A stretch of 64,000 bases of DNA, taken from contig NW_004086097.1 in NCBI RefSeq assembly GCF_000220395.1, positions 34,989 through 98,988 of the forward strand. Direction: 5' to 3'. The translations under genes were made by a program, and so were the position numbers. Under the pieces are notes generated by a model. It saw nothing but the letters and a program-made list of their open reading frames with translations, was not told the origin of the DNA and did no database searches. The stretch comes from Ichthyophthirius multifiliis (taxonomy: Eukaryota > Ciliophora > Oligohymenophorea > Hymenostomatida). Shown here one piece after another: positions 24,780 to 35,295 of the stretch (position 1 is its first letter; every line of letters starts with the position of its first letter).

Positions 24780-25512
24780 TTTCCTATATTTATTTATTCT
24801 TATAACATTTTTAACTAAGCTCATACATATTCAATAGGATTAATATTTTGTGAATAAGGTGGGAGATATTAAACATTTAGATTTTCACTTTAAATATAAT
24901 TAATATCTATTTAGCCTTATTTTTTGAATTATTAATTTAAAAAATATGAAATTATGTCATCTAAAGCTACTTTCTTCACTTTGCTTTAAAGAATATTCAA
25001 ATAGATTTTAAAATTCATATTTTTTCCTATAAAATATAATGATATATTTCTCTTCTTGCAAATGCCACCACAAAGGCTTATTTTTAGAACGAATATTTAA
25101 TCTGCCAAAAGTTATATCACTATTGTATTCCAAAATTTGCAGACTATCAACTTTATCCTGGCCTGGATTTATTAATCTAGAAATATGTTTCATTAAAATT
25201 TTTTTTTTTTCAAATACTTGATTTCTTTTTAACTAAATTTTACAATATATAAATTTGACTTTTATACCCAAATTCTTAATATTCATTATTTTCTAACTTA
25301 TAATTTTGACATATTATATGGATAGACGTTAAATTAGGGCTAACATTTTTTTATATATTATTAGTTTAGGAGATTAATTTATTCTTAATAGGAATTGTTC
25401 TTTTTTCCATTCTTTTTTTTTCTTTCTAGATTAAAGCTATTCTTAGGAAGAGAAAAATATCTTTAACAATTTCTTAAAGGTATTCTAGCCGTTTTTTTAT
25501 TACTTTTGGCAT
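24780..25512 (-). pseudogene. Decayed DDE transposase (Tc1/mariner/IS630-like)
   Basis: This is a remnant of a cut-and-paste transposase. The C-terminal hallmark is QYLPPYSQNINPIEYV, the LPPYSPxLNPIE block of the Tc1/mariner/IS630 superfamily that carries the last catalytic acidic residue. It is followed by TGA (24821-24823) exactly where the family has Trp. Upstream, NETYFQINKSRPGQ resembles the first catalytic block (DExxF), but several TGA codons and at least one frame change separate it from the C-terminal block. ATG 25512 opens a possible N-terminal helix-turn-helix (MPKVIKKRLEYLQEIV). I saw no clear terminal inverted repeats in the A/T-rich flanks. No intact frame can be read, so it is very likely inactive. 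Confidence 0.75.
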
Positions 25513-26458
25513 TTTTATACCATTTATTAAAAAACAATAAAACACGAATTTTATAAGAAATTTTTTTTAGCAATTATTTAATTTATATCTTTTGAAATAA
25601 CTATATAATAAAAATAAAGTATTATTTTATATTATATTACTTTTTAATATTTTTTTTATTTTCTCTAATTAAAAATAAAAACATGCAAAAGAAAATAGAT
25701 TATAGCCATTTTTTTCTTGATTGAGTTTTTTTTTTTTTTTTTAAATACAGAGATAATTCCTAATTTTTGTAAAATTCAATTATATGGGATATATATATTA
25801 ATTAAAAATATATTTATTAATGCAAAATATATATAATTTTATTTAGGAGCTTGTATTTTGAATTTCTTTAATATATATTAAAGATTTAAAATCTTATTAG
25901 ATTAAAGTATTTTAAATATATAAAAAGAATAAAATTTTACATAAATAAAACTATAAAAAAAATATTAAAAATCAATTTTTTTTTTTTTTAAAAAAAAATT
26001 AAAAATATTTATAAGTAAATAATAATCATTATCTATATTTGTTAAAGACATAGCTAACTTTTTTGACTTTACTAATGTTTTTATATATTTAAAATTGATT
26101 ATTTATTATAAATTTAAATTTTAATTATTATATATTATTTTAAAATGTAATAAAATAATTAAAAAATAACAAAGACAAGAAATATATGCTACTAAATGCA
26201 AACTAAATCTATTTAATTACTTTGATTAAAAATTTTATAAATTATAAAAATAATAAAATCTTTTTTTTAATTTTTTTTAAAAAAAAAGTTTAAAATTTTG
26301 AAATCTATAAACTATTTATATTAATTTTTTATATTTTTAATATCATTTTACCACATTTTTTTATTTATCGAATTCAAATATAATACAATTTTAAATGAAA
26401 AAAAAAAATGAAAAAACTAAAAATTTAAAAACAAATAGAATTTAAAAAATTATAAACA

Positions 26459-26500
<42 letters not shown>

Positions 26501-26555
26501 TTTAATTATATATTTAAAAAAAATATATATAAAATAAAAATAAATAAATAAAAAA
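25513..26555. other. A/T-rich intergenic region with a TA microsatellite
   Basis: About 1 kb upstream of MAPK15, nearly pure A/T, with poly-T and poly-A runs and a (TA)n run at 26462-26497 just before the start. No gene seen. Confidence 0.5.
26462..26497. repeat. (TA)n microsatellite upstream of MAPK15
   Basis: About 36 bases of TA repeat, ending about 60 bases before the MAPK15 ATG. Confidence 0.9.
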
Positions 26556-27812
26556 ATGAGTGAAGAAATAGAACCTCATATCTTACGTAAGTTCGAAATA
26601 ATATAAAAATTAGGTAAAGGAGCTTACGGTATAGTATGGAAAGCTATAGATCGTAAACTAAAATAAGTTGTTGCCTTAAAAAAGGTATTTGACGCATTTC
26701 ATAATCCAACAGATGCCTAGCGCACATTTCGTGAAGTAAAAAAAAAAAAATCAATAATAAATAATAAAAATACAGGTTATGTTTTTATAAGAATTAAACG
26801 GTCACGATAATATAATAAAATTATTAAATATAATAAAAGCGGAAAATAACAAAGATTTATATTTAGTATTCGATTATATGGAAACAGATCTTCATGCCGT
26901 AATTCGTGCCGACATATTAGAACCTGTTCATAAGAAGTATATAATGTACCAAATATTAAAAGCATTAAAATACATACATTCAGGAGAACTAATACATAGA
27001 GATTTAAAGCCTTCAAATATATTATTAAATAGCGAATGTCATGTAAAAGTGGCTGATTTTGGACTTGCGCGTTCTGTGGCAACAAAAGAAGAAGATGCAC
27101 CGCCCGTTTTAACTGAATATGTGGCTACAAGATGGTATAGGGCGCCTGAAATATTATTAGGGAGTACCAAATATACAAAATCAGTTGATATGTGGTCTGT
27201 TGGATGTATTTTAGGGGAACTGATTATAGGAAAAAGTATATTTCCAGGTGTATCTACATTAAATTAAATTGAAAGAGTTTTAGAATTAACAGGAAAGCCA
27301 TCATAATAAGATATAGAAAGTATAGAAAGTCCACTAGCATAAAATATCATAAATTCCATAAATATATAAAAAAAAAAAAATTTTAATATTTTTTTTTCTG
27401 GAGCATGTGAAGATTCGCTTGATTTACTAAAAAAATTACTCACTTTTAATCCTAAATTAAGATTTACAGCAGAATAGGCACTTGAACATAAATATGTAAA
27501 CGAATTTCATAATATTTAAGAAGAACATGTATGTAATAAACCAATTGAAATTCCTTTGAATGATCATGAAAAATTTTCAATAAAAAAATATAGAGAAGCA
27601 CTTTATGCAGATATTAGTGAAAGAAAAAAATAATAAAGAAAAAAATGGTAAGCTAAATATTTAGAATAATTAGGACTTTCAGTTCCTGAATAATAATAAG
27701 ATAAAATAAATTAAGAAAATAATAATTAAATTATCAAAGTTAAAAAATAAGAAGAAAATATCTAGTAATAATAAACTTAATAAATTACATAATAATAAAA
27801 AACGATATAAAC

Positions 27813-27865
<53 letters not shown>

Positions 27866-28398
27866 AATAATTATAATAGTAATCATAATAATTATAATAG
27901 TAATCATAATAATTAACTCAATAATTCACTTATTATTAATACGCATAAAAAGCTTCATTATAATAATAAAAAGCGTAATAAGATATAAATATTAATGATT
28001 TATCGAAAAATTAATCTAATAAAGATTAAAATTAATTTGGGCCTTAAAAATAGTAATATAATAATTACGTTCCACCTAAAAATAACTTTTCAAATAATAA
28101 TAATAATAATTAGTAAGCTGTGCCCAATTTTATTGAATAATATAATAATGTTAATTAATAACTTAAAAATAAAACTTTAACAAATTTCAGTAATAAAAAT
28201 AATAGCAATTTTTAATATAATAATAATAATGCTCAAGCAAAAAATTCTATTATAGTAAATAATAACAGCCATAACGGGTAATTCTAAAATAATAATATTT
28301 AATAAAGTAAAATTACTTAATAATATAGTTAATAATATTCTTAATAATAATAGATATAAATTTAATAATATTAATAATAATATAAAAAAAAAAATTGA
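26556..28398 (+). CDS. MAPK15: MAP kinase of the ERK7/ERK8 (MAPK15) type
   Basis: Two exons (26556-26735, 26776-28398) with a 40-nt intron give 600 aa. The N-terminus MSEEIEPHILRKFEIIQKL leads into the glycine loop GKGAYGIVWKA, VALKK lysine, catalytic loop LIHRDLKPSN, VADFGLARS, and the activation lip LTEYVATRWYRAPE with the TEY dual-phosphorylation motif. The start and lip match ERK7/8, which activates itself and in other organisms works in ciliogenesis and autophagy; basal-body or cilium use here is inferred. After the kinase (ending near EHKYVNEF) come a conserved MAPK15-like YREALYADI segment and a long Gln/Asn tail. The tail includes pure TAA tracts giving ten Gln, Lys, then eight Gln (27814-27870). 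The stop is TGA. Both exon lengths divide by three, and the exon phase is certain. Confidence 0.95.
27814..27870 (+). repeat. In-frame TAA repeat encoding polyglutamine in MAPK15
   Basis: Ten TAA codons, one AAA, then eight TAA codons, exactly in the MAPK15 reading frame. It is both a microsatellite and a polyGln tract. Confidence 0.9.
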
Positions 28399-28864
28399 AA
28401 ATTTATAAAAATATCATAAATTATATATAGGTTAAGTTTTAACATTTAAACTTAAAATTTGTAAACTTATTTGTTTTTTTATTAAAATTTTAAATCAATT
28501 TTTATTTAAAATTAAAAAATCAATATGGACTAAAATATAGTTATTAATATTCTTTTATAAATATTAAAAAGTTTTGTACATTTTTTTACTTTTTTTATCC
28601 ATATTAACTAAACCTTTAAACTAAATAAATTTAAAAATGCTTAAAATAATTTTATTTTATTAATTATTTAAGGCTTTATATTTTATTTTTTACTATTTCT
28701 ATTTAATTTATAATTTTTAAAGGGATATATAAATAATTTAATAAATATGAATTATTATATTTTATCATCCTGTATTACTAAAAATTAGAAATATATATCT
28801 TTGTTAAATATATATAAATATATAACATAGTAAATTTAGTCTTTTTAAATATAGAAATAAAAAA
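28399..28864. other. A/T-rich intergenic region
   Basis: About 465 bases between two plus-strand genes. No coding signal seen. Confidence 0.5.
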
Positions 28865-30078
28865 ATGAAATTATTTTAGCAAATTTAATATGCATTTTGT
28901 CAGTTAAGAATACCTAATGGAATAAATTATTATCCAGTGATTAATATACATAATTAAAATCTAGTTTAATATACTCAATAATTAGTAATTTTTATAAATA
29001 AAAAACCCAACTAAAAAAACTATAATAAATAATAAATGATTTTTAATATAAATAACTTCATAAAATTTAAAATAATTAATTTATAAAAAAGGCTTAATTA
29101 TCAAGAAAAAATATAAAAATACAGACAGAATGTAAATTTGAAGTAGTTCCTCCTTCAATGAAAGATTTTTTTACAAATCAAATCAAATAAGATATGTTTT
29201 AATTCCATATTCCTAAAGAAGTAATCAAATAAACTTGCAAAAATATAAATAAAAAAAAAATAGATAATATTTATAGGAAGATCAAATGTAGGAAAATCGT
29301 CTCTAGTAAATTAAGTTTTTGATTAAAAATTATCTACAGTATCAAAAAAATAAGGCAGCACAAAAAAGTTATATTTTCACGAATTAATAAAGAATTAAGG
29401 ATATATAATAGATGCCCCAGGATATGGTAAAAAGAGATAAAAACAATATAATAATAATATAAAATTAAAAAATAGGTTATGCAACCGTAAATGTACATTC
29501 TAAGAGAAAATGGCAAGGAATGATATATGACTATATATAACTATCAACAAGGTTAGTTCGTATATATATGTTAATAAATTCTTAACATGGTTTAAAATAA
29601 AACGATTTATCATTAATTTCATAAATATAAAAGCAGAATGTAAATATATAAATTGTTCTTACAAAAATTGATAAAATTCCAGAAAGAAATTTATATGATT
29701 TAATGCTCTCTATTGGTTTATAAGTAAAAGGTTTTAGTAATGTCCATCCTCTATTGCATGCATGTTCATCAAAGTTAATACATATATAAATGTAATTTTT
29801 TTTTAAAAAAAAAAATATAAAGAAATCATTTTGGAATCGAAGAACTAAGACATTCTATAATGGATAGTTTAATTAATTTTTAATAACGAAAAGTAGATGG
29901 AAAAGAAGAAGTTTTATTAAAGTTTCTAGAAAGCTATAAGTGTAGAGAAAAAGAATTCAACGAGTTCTATGGAAAAGATGCTTTAAAACCTTTAAGAGAA
30001 AACAAAACTTATTAATAAATTTCTAATTAAAAATAAACATTAGAATAAAAATAAAATAAAAAAAAACTAATTAATTGA
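28865..30078 (+). CDS. EngB/YihA-type GTPase (GTPBP8-like), probably organellar
   Basis: This is a TRAFAC GTPase of the EngB family, which helps assemble the large ribosomal subunit in bacteria and organelles. Motifs: G1 IFIGRSNVGKSSLVNQ, the G2 Thr in GSTKKLYF, G3 IIDAPGYGYA (an intron splits G|GT), G4 LTKIDKIP, and a G5-like SSKNHFGIEEL. The long N-terminal part (MKLFQQIQYAFCQLRIPN) could be a mitochondrial targeting region. Four or more exons are needed: an intron from about 28988 to 29092, one after DAPGYG (about 29426-29476), and one inside SSK|N (about 29772-29821). Just before G1 the frame shifts by one at a run of ten A (29251-29260). The stop is TGA at 30076-30078. Gene identity is strong; organelle location is inferred. 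Confidence 0.87.
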
Positions 30079-30159
30079 AAAAAATAAAATAAAATAATAA
30101 TAATTTATTACCTTATTTATATAATATTTAAAAAAAAAATTTAAAAAATTAAAAATATT

Positions 30160-32581
30160 ATGGAATTAAATATTATATGTAGAATTTCTTCATAATAAAT
30201 TGATGTTTAAGAAGAAAAAGGCCAAAAATGTTGCATTTATACACCTTCTATACCAAATTCATAACTTGTAGCCGCAACAGCAAATCCTATAAGCTTGAAA
30301 ATACTAAATTAATACATAAAATCAGACAAAACGCTAATATAATATCGAAATTCGATACTAGAGAATGCAAATATATATAAATTTTCCGAAACATATTCTC
30401 ATAAAACTTCTAATAATGAAATATATGAAAAGCTTTGTTAAAAAAGCATAGATGATATATTTTCTATAAATGAGAACATTTAAAAAAATCTAATTTATTA
30501 TTTACTCGGACCTGCAAAAGCAGGTAAGAAATACACATTAAGAGGTGAAAGCGAAAAAGGAATATTATTTAGATCAGTAGAAGAAATGGAGAAGAAAATA
30601 AATGAAAAAATAAAAGTTTTTTATTAAATATTTGCAATTTTTAATAATAAAATAATCGATTTATTAAAAGAAAGTTAAGAAATAGATGAAATTTTCGAAT
30701 AAGAATTAGTTTTTTCGGCATAATATAGAACCTTTTATATATAAAGTAGAGAAAAATTAAAAAACTATCAAGGAAAAAATATATCTAGAAAATCTTTTAT
30801 TTTTTACAGATTTTTTATATGTAGAAATATTAAAACAAAAAAATCTCAAAGAAATACATAATTTGAGAAATTAAGTACTTTAACATTTATACATTTACCA
30901 GATTTTTCAAGGAATAAAATTGAAGAGTTTTAACCGTTAGATGATTATTTAACTGATTTTTCAACTTAGTAATTGAATTAAGAATCATAAAATTAAACTT
31001 AATTATTATATATATAAAAAATACATGAAACTTTTTCTGAAATTAATAAATATTATCTTATTTGTAATGTTTCTGGAAGCTTAAATGCTTTAAATGATTC
31101 TGTTTTGGCTCTATAATTTGCTTCGGGTATAAAAGAAAAAATGGATAATTTTTATGAGGATGAACATATAAATTAAGAAAATAAACATTTTCTAAATTCT
31201 GAAAATAAAAATTCTTTTTCTTAAACAAAAATCATTTAATAAAAAAATACTTCTTTTAATAATACTAAAAATACTTTACCATTATAATAATAAAATATTG
31301 ATTTTTAATTTTACGAATTAAATAAAGAACTTGATGTTATTTCAGAAGAAATAAATGATTTCTTTTCAAATAAATAGCTCTTCTTTTAAAAAGATTAGCT
31401 ATAAGATTTCCTTAAAGTCAAATAAAAGTAACTTTTTTTTCTTTAATAGTAATTCCAATAATTAAACAATGACAATATAGACTCTTCTTTAGAAAAACTG
31501 CATTAAATATTGAAATAAATAGAGCAAATATCATCTAATTTAGAACAAGAAAATTTTATAAAAGAATAAAGCAATAACAAAAAATAAGAATTATTGCAAA
31601 AAATAAATGAAATTATAGACATAAAAGACGATGAAAATAATTAGACTTTTTCTAATAAAAAAGTTATTTATAACATACAAAAAAAGCAGGAAGTGTAAAA
31701 AGTTGAAAATGAAGTAAAAAATTTAGATTTGATAAAAAATTAAATTTAATAAAAAGACGAAATAATATTTTTTTTAGAAAAATAAATCAATGAATAAAAA
31801 GCATAAATTTAAAGAGATAATGAGATTATTTAAATTAAAATTTAAAACGAAAATGATATAGAATAAGAAAAAGAATAAAATCAAATCCAAATTAAATGTT
31901 TATAGGATAAAGTGGAAAAATATAAAGAAAAAAATTACGAAAAAAAATAAACAATAGAAAACTTGTAAAAAAATAATATTATGTTGAGTTAAGAAAAGGC
32001 GCTTTTAGAAAACTAAATAAAAGATATTTAACTAAATTACGATAATTAAATATCAGAAAATAATTTGATTTAAAAAAATATTTAAAAAATTTAAATTACA
32101 AATGAAAGTTTTGAATTTGAAATAAAGAAAAAAGAAAATATAATAAAAAATTTAAATTAATAAATAAATGTTTAAAACGAAAAATTAATCATTAAAGATG
32201 AAAATATAGATAAAATTTTAAATTAAAATAAAGAATTAAATAATAATATTTTAAATTTTCAAAATCAATTAAAAATTACAGAAGAAAACTTCAATTTAGC
32301 TGCATAAAAATATAAAAAATTAAAAGAAAAATATAATTTATAAAAAGAAAACTTCTTAGAAAAAAAAAATAAAGATTTAAATAAAAAAAAAGAATCTTCA
32401 CTAAAGCTTAAATAAGAGATTAAATTTATTGAAGATAAATTATAAGAATATATTTTATTGGAAAAAAATCTTAAAAATGAAAATTAAAATCTTTTGTAGT
32501 AAATTGAATAAATTTAATAAGACATTTAAAAAAAAAATATTGATATTAAAAAATATAAATAAGAAAAGTAATATATTATAT

Positions 32582-32624
<43 letters not shown>

Positions 32625-33503
32625 TTATATATATTTTTAAAATAGCATTAATTTATAAAATGAAATTAAAAAAGTATTATCTAATTACAAAAATAATTAA
32701 GATAACTATAAAGCAGAATAAAAAAATGTAATTTAAAATCTAAAATATTTTTATATAAATATTTATAATTTTTTATAAATAATAAGAATTAATAATTATA
32801 ATATTAATCTTAAAGTTTGTAAGAATAAAATAAATAAGTGTTATAAAATATATAAGCTTTAAATTTTGAAATAAAATAAAAAGAAGAATAAATAAAATTA
32901 TTTTCAAACTAAAACAGTCAATTATAAATAGATATTTAAAACCAAAAATAGATTATATAAAAATTAGAAAATCAAAATTAAATTCTTTAGGAAATCAAAA
33001 ACGAAGTAAAAACAATTAAATATATAAATATTTTTAATTATTTAATAAGTATTTATTTTTTTAAAAATAGGAAGTTATTTAATTTGAAAAATAACTTAAA
33101 AGTTGTATATAAGAAATAAATTAATTAAAACAATATTTATAAGATAAAATTGTTTTACATTTATAATAAAATTAACAAATTTAAGAATTAGAAGTAGTAA
33201 TTGATAATTTAAAATAAAAAAATAAAAATAAAAAAACAATTATTGAAAATCTAAATAAACAATTAAGTTAAATGGATAATGTTGTTAAAGAAATTATTTA
33301 AGAAAAAAATCATTAAATTTCATTAATTAAAAATGATACATAATAGGTTTTTTTTTTTTTCGAATAAATGCATATTTAATTATTTTATAAAAAAGTATGA
33401 AACTAACAAATAAAATACTCAAAAATCTATTTTAAAAAAATCTAAATGTTATAATTAAAATTTAGTACAGACAAACTCATAATCCAGTAGCTCAGATAAT
33501 TGA
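30160..33503 (+). CDS. Kinesin-like protein with degenerate motor and long coiled coil
   Basis: The first 340 residues follow a kinesin motor layout but key catalytic parts are altered. The P-loop reads LLGPAKAGKKYTLRG, so Lys replaces the Thr that binds Mg-ATP (normal GQTGSGKT). The switch II position shows HLPDFSRNK instead of DLAGSE. Switch I has only a weak NISRKSF. The end of the motor is still recognisable: SLNALNDSVLALQFASGIKE (cf. TLSTLRFASRAK). The rest, several hundred residues, is almost pure coiled coil rich in Gln, Lys, Glu and Asn. ATG is 30160 and the stop TGA 33501-33503. Introns include one with a TA run (about 32569-32643), 33009-33070 and one near 33348-33390. It probably serves as a structural or regulatory binder, not an ATP-driven motor; that is inference from the motifs. 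Confidence 0.8.
32590..32635. repeat. TA-rich microsatellite in an intron of the kinesin-like gene
   Basis: TA and TTTA runs within the intron that starts GTAATATATT at about 32568. Confidence 0.8.
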
Positions 33504-33747
33504 TTTTTTTTTATGATAAAAGCATATTGCTTTTCTTAAATTTTCTTATAATAAAATAAATTATATTATAAGTTTTCTTTTTTTTTAAAAAAAAAATATT
33601 TAAAATAATTACTTTTTTAATTAATAATTATAATATTTTTAAAAAGTTTATTTTTTTATATATTAAGCTATAAAAATCTTTTATTTTTGAAAAAAATAAA
33701 AATATTAATAAAATATATAGATTAAAAGTTAATTATTAGTTTTAAAA
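33504..33747. other. A/T-rich spacer
   Basis: Spacer of about 245 bases between the kinesin-like gene and the tail-anchored protein gene. No gene seen. Confidence 0.4.
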
Positions 33748-34240
33748 ATGGAAGAATATAAAAAAAAATGTAAGAAAGATTTACATAATCAACTTAAAAT
33801 AAGTTAAATTAAATAAACAAATTATATTATTTAATAAAATTGATAAAAGAAAATAAGGATTAATATCAAATTTTTTTAGTCAAAAATCTTAATAAGTTAA
33901 TCCTAATTAATATTAAAGTTAAGATTTAGAACAAAATTAATATTAATAATATTTGACTTAAAATTAAACTTAAAAAATGTATGAAATGAGCAATATAGAT
34001 TCAAAAACATAATGTAATTTTAATATTTTATTTTAAAAACTTAATATTAAATAAAAATTTAAAATATTTAGATGTAAATTATTAACAAAATAATTAATAA
34101 TAAACCTTAATAATTTAAAAAAAACAATTATAGAATAATTAAAGGATAAATGGGAATAAAATAAGTAATTCAAAGTTATTACAATTATAAATTTAGCAGT
34201 ACTAATAATAATAATTTTAATAATAACTTCTTCATTATGA
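33748..34240 (+). CDS. Small tail-anchored membrane protein, hypothetical
   Basis: The C-terminus is clear: an amphipathic helix (LKKTIIEQLKDKWEQ) followed by a single hydrophobic segment, FKVITIINLAVLIIIILII, then TSSL and TGA at 34238-34240. This is the layout of a tail-anchored protein with its bulk in the cytosol, as in SNAREs. The N-terminal part from ATG 33748 (MEEYKKKCKKDLHNQLKI) and a Gln/Asn-rich middle (SNFFSQKSQQVNPNQYQSQ) need one or two introns that I could not place with certainty; one likely lies at about 34015-34070. No SNARE zero-layer or other family signature was found, so the role stays open. Confidence 0.5.
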
Positions 34241-34359
34241 AAAATCTTTAAAAATTATAAAAATAATATAAATAAATAGTTATAAATATTTTTATTTCAA
34301 AAAAAAAAAATATATATACATACAATATAAATTTTAAATTAAAAAAAATTAATAAAAAA

Positions 34360-35295
34360 ATGGCATACAGATGTAAAAATAAAATAATCTTTTTATATTT
34401 TTCAATACTTATAAATAATAATAAACATAATTTTTATAAATAAATTCAATAGCTTCTCCAAACAGTGATACAATAGCAAAAATAGCTGAAAAATTAAGCA
34501 CTCTTTAAAATAGTATAATGGATAATAATAAGACAAACAAAATATAATAAGGAGAATAAAGAGCAGCAGATTTAGAGGAATCTTTTATAGAATATGAATA
34601 AAAATTAGAAAAGAAAATACATATAATATAGGATACAATTTAAAAACTAGGAAAATTTATTTAAGAAGATAAAATGCACAGAGATTCATAATTCGAAAAA
34701 AAATAAAAAGAAATAAATTTTTTAGACTAAAAATTATCTTCAGTTTTAGAAAATGAAATACAAGCAATTTTTATAAATTAAAATTTAATATATAATTATA
34801 TATATCTTTCTTTTTTAGTAAAGAAAAGAAGGAGAAAATCGCATATTTAGAATAATTGATGATAAAGTAAATTTGTTGAAAGACGAAGTTTAATAAGAAA
34901 GTTAAACAAGAGGTAATATTATAGAAGAATTGAATTAAAAATTAGAAAACGAGCTTCCGAAATTAAGTAATGATATTAATAATGAAAAATCTGAAAGAGA
35001 AGAAATGGATGAAAATATAATGAAAAAAACCACTGAAGAATTATTAAAACTTAATTCTATTATCTAATAAGAAAAAAAAGAAAGAGAAGATAGTGAATAG
35101 TCTATTTTTGATATGTTAAAAGAAGTTGTTAATCGTATAAAAAATGAAATTGAAACTGAAAAAAAATAAAGGTTTTTTTATTTAAACATTATATTTAAAA
35201 ATATTTATTATTATATCAGGGAAAATACAGAAGAAAATTTGATTTACCTATTAGAAGATACATGTAGTAAATTAAATGCAGCTTCTTTAGCATGA
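34360..35295 (+). CDS. SF-assemblin family protein
   Basis: This is a coiled-coil protein of the SF-assemblin/beta-giardin family, which forms striated fibres (rootlets) attached to basal bodies. Four exons. Exon 1 is only 13 nt (34360-34372) and is followed by an 80-nt intron. Conserved stretches: ASPNSDTIAKIAEKLSTLQ-like start, GEQRAADLEESFIEYEQ, then EIQQRKEGENRIFRIIDDKV, SREEMDE-like repeats and DMLKEVVNRIKNEIETEKK, ending SKLNAASLA and TGA. The second intron (34764-34818) starts with GC instead of GT: exon ends ...GAAATACAA, intron GCAATTTT...TTTTTTAG, next exon TAAAGAAAAGAAGG; this splice gives the expected EIQ|QRKEGENRIF. The third intron is at about 35171-35219. The protein has no enzyme activity; it is a structural filament subunit. 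Confidence 0.92.

Noticed and set aside
26777-27100. Minus-strand 107-aa ORF
   Set aside because: Antisense to the MAPK15 kinase domain.
32429-32731. Plus-strand 100-aa ORF
   Set aside because: Out of frame with the coiled-coil exon of the kinesin-like gene and running through its TA-rich intron.
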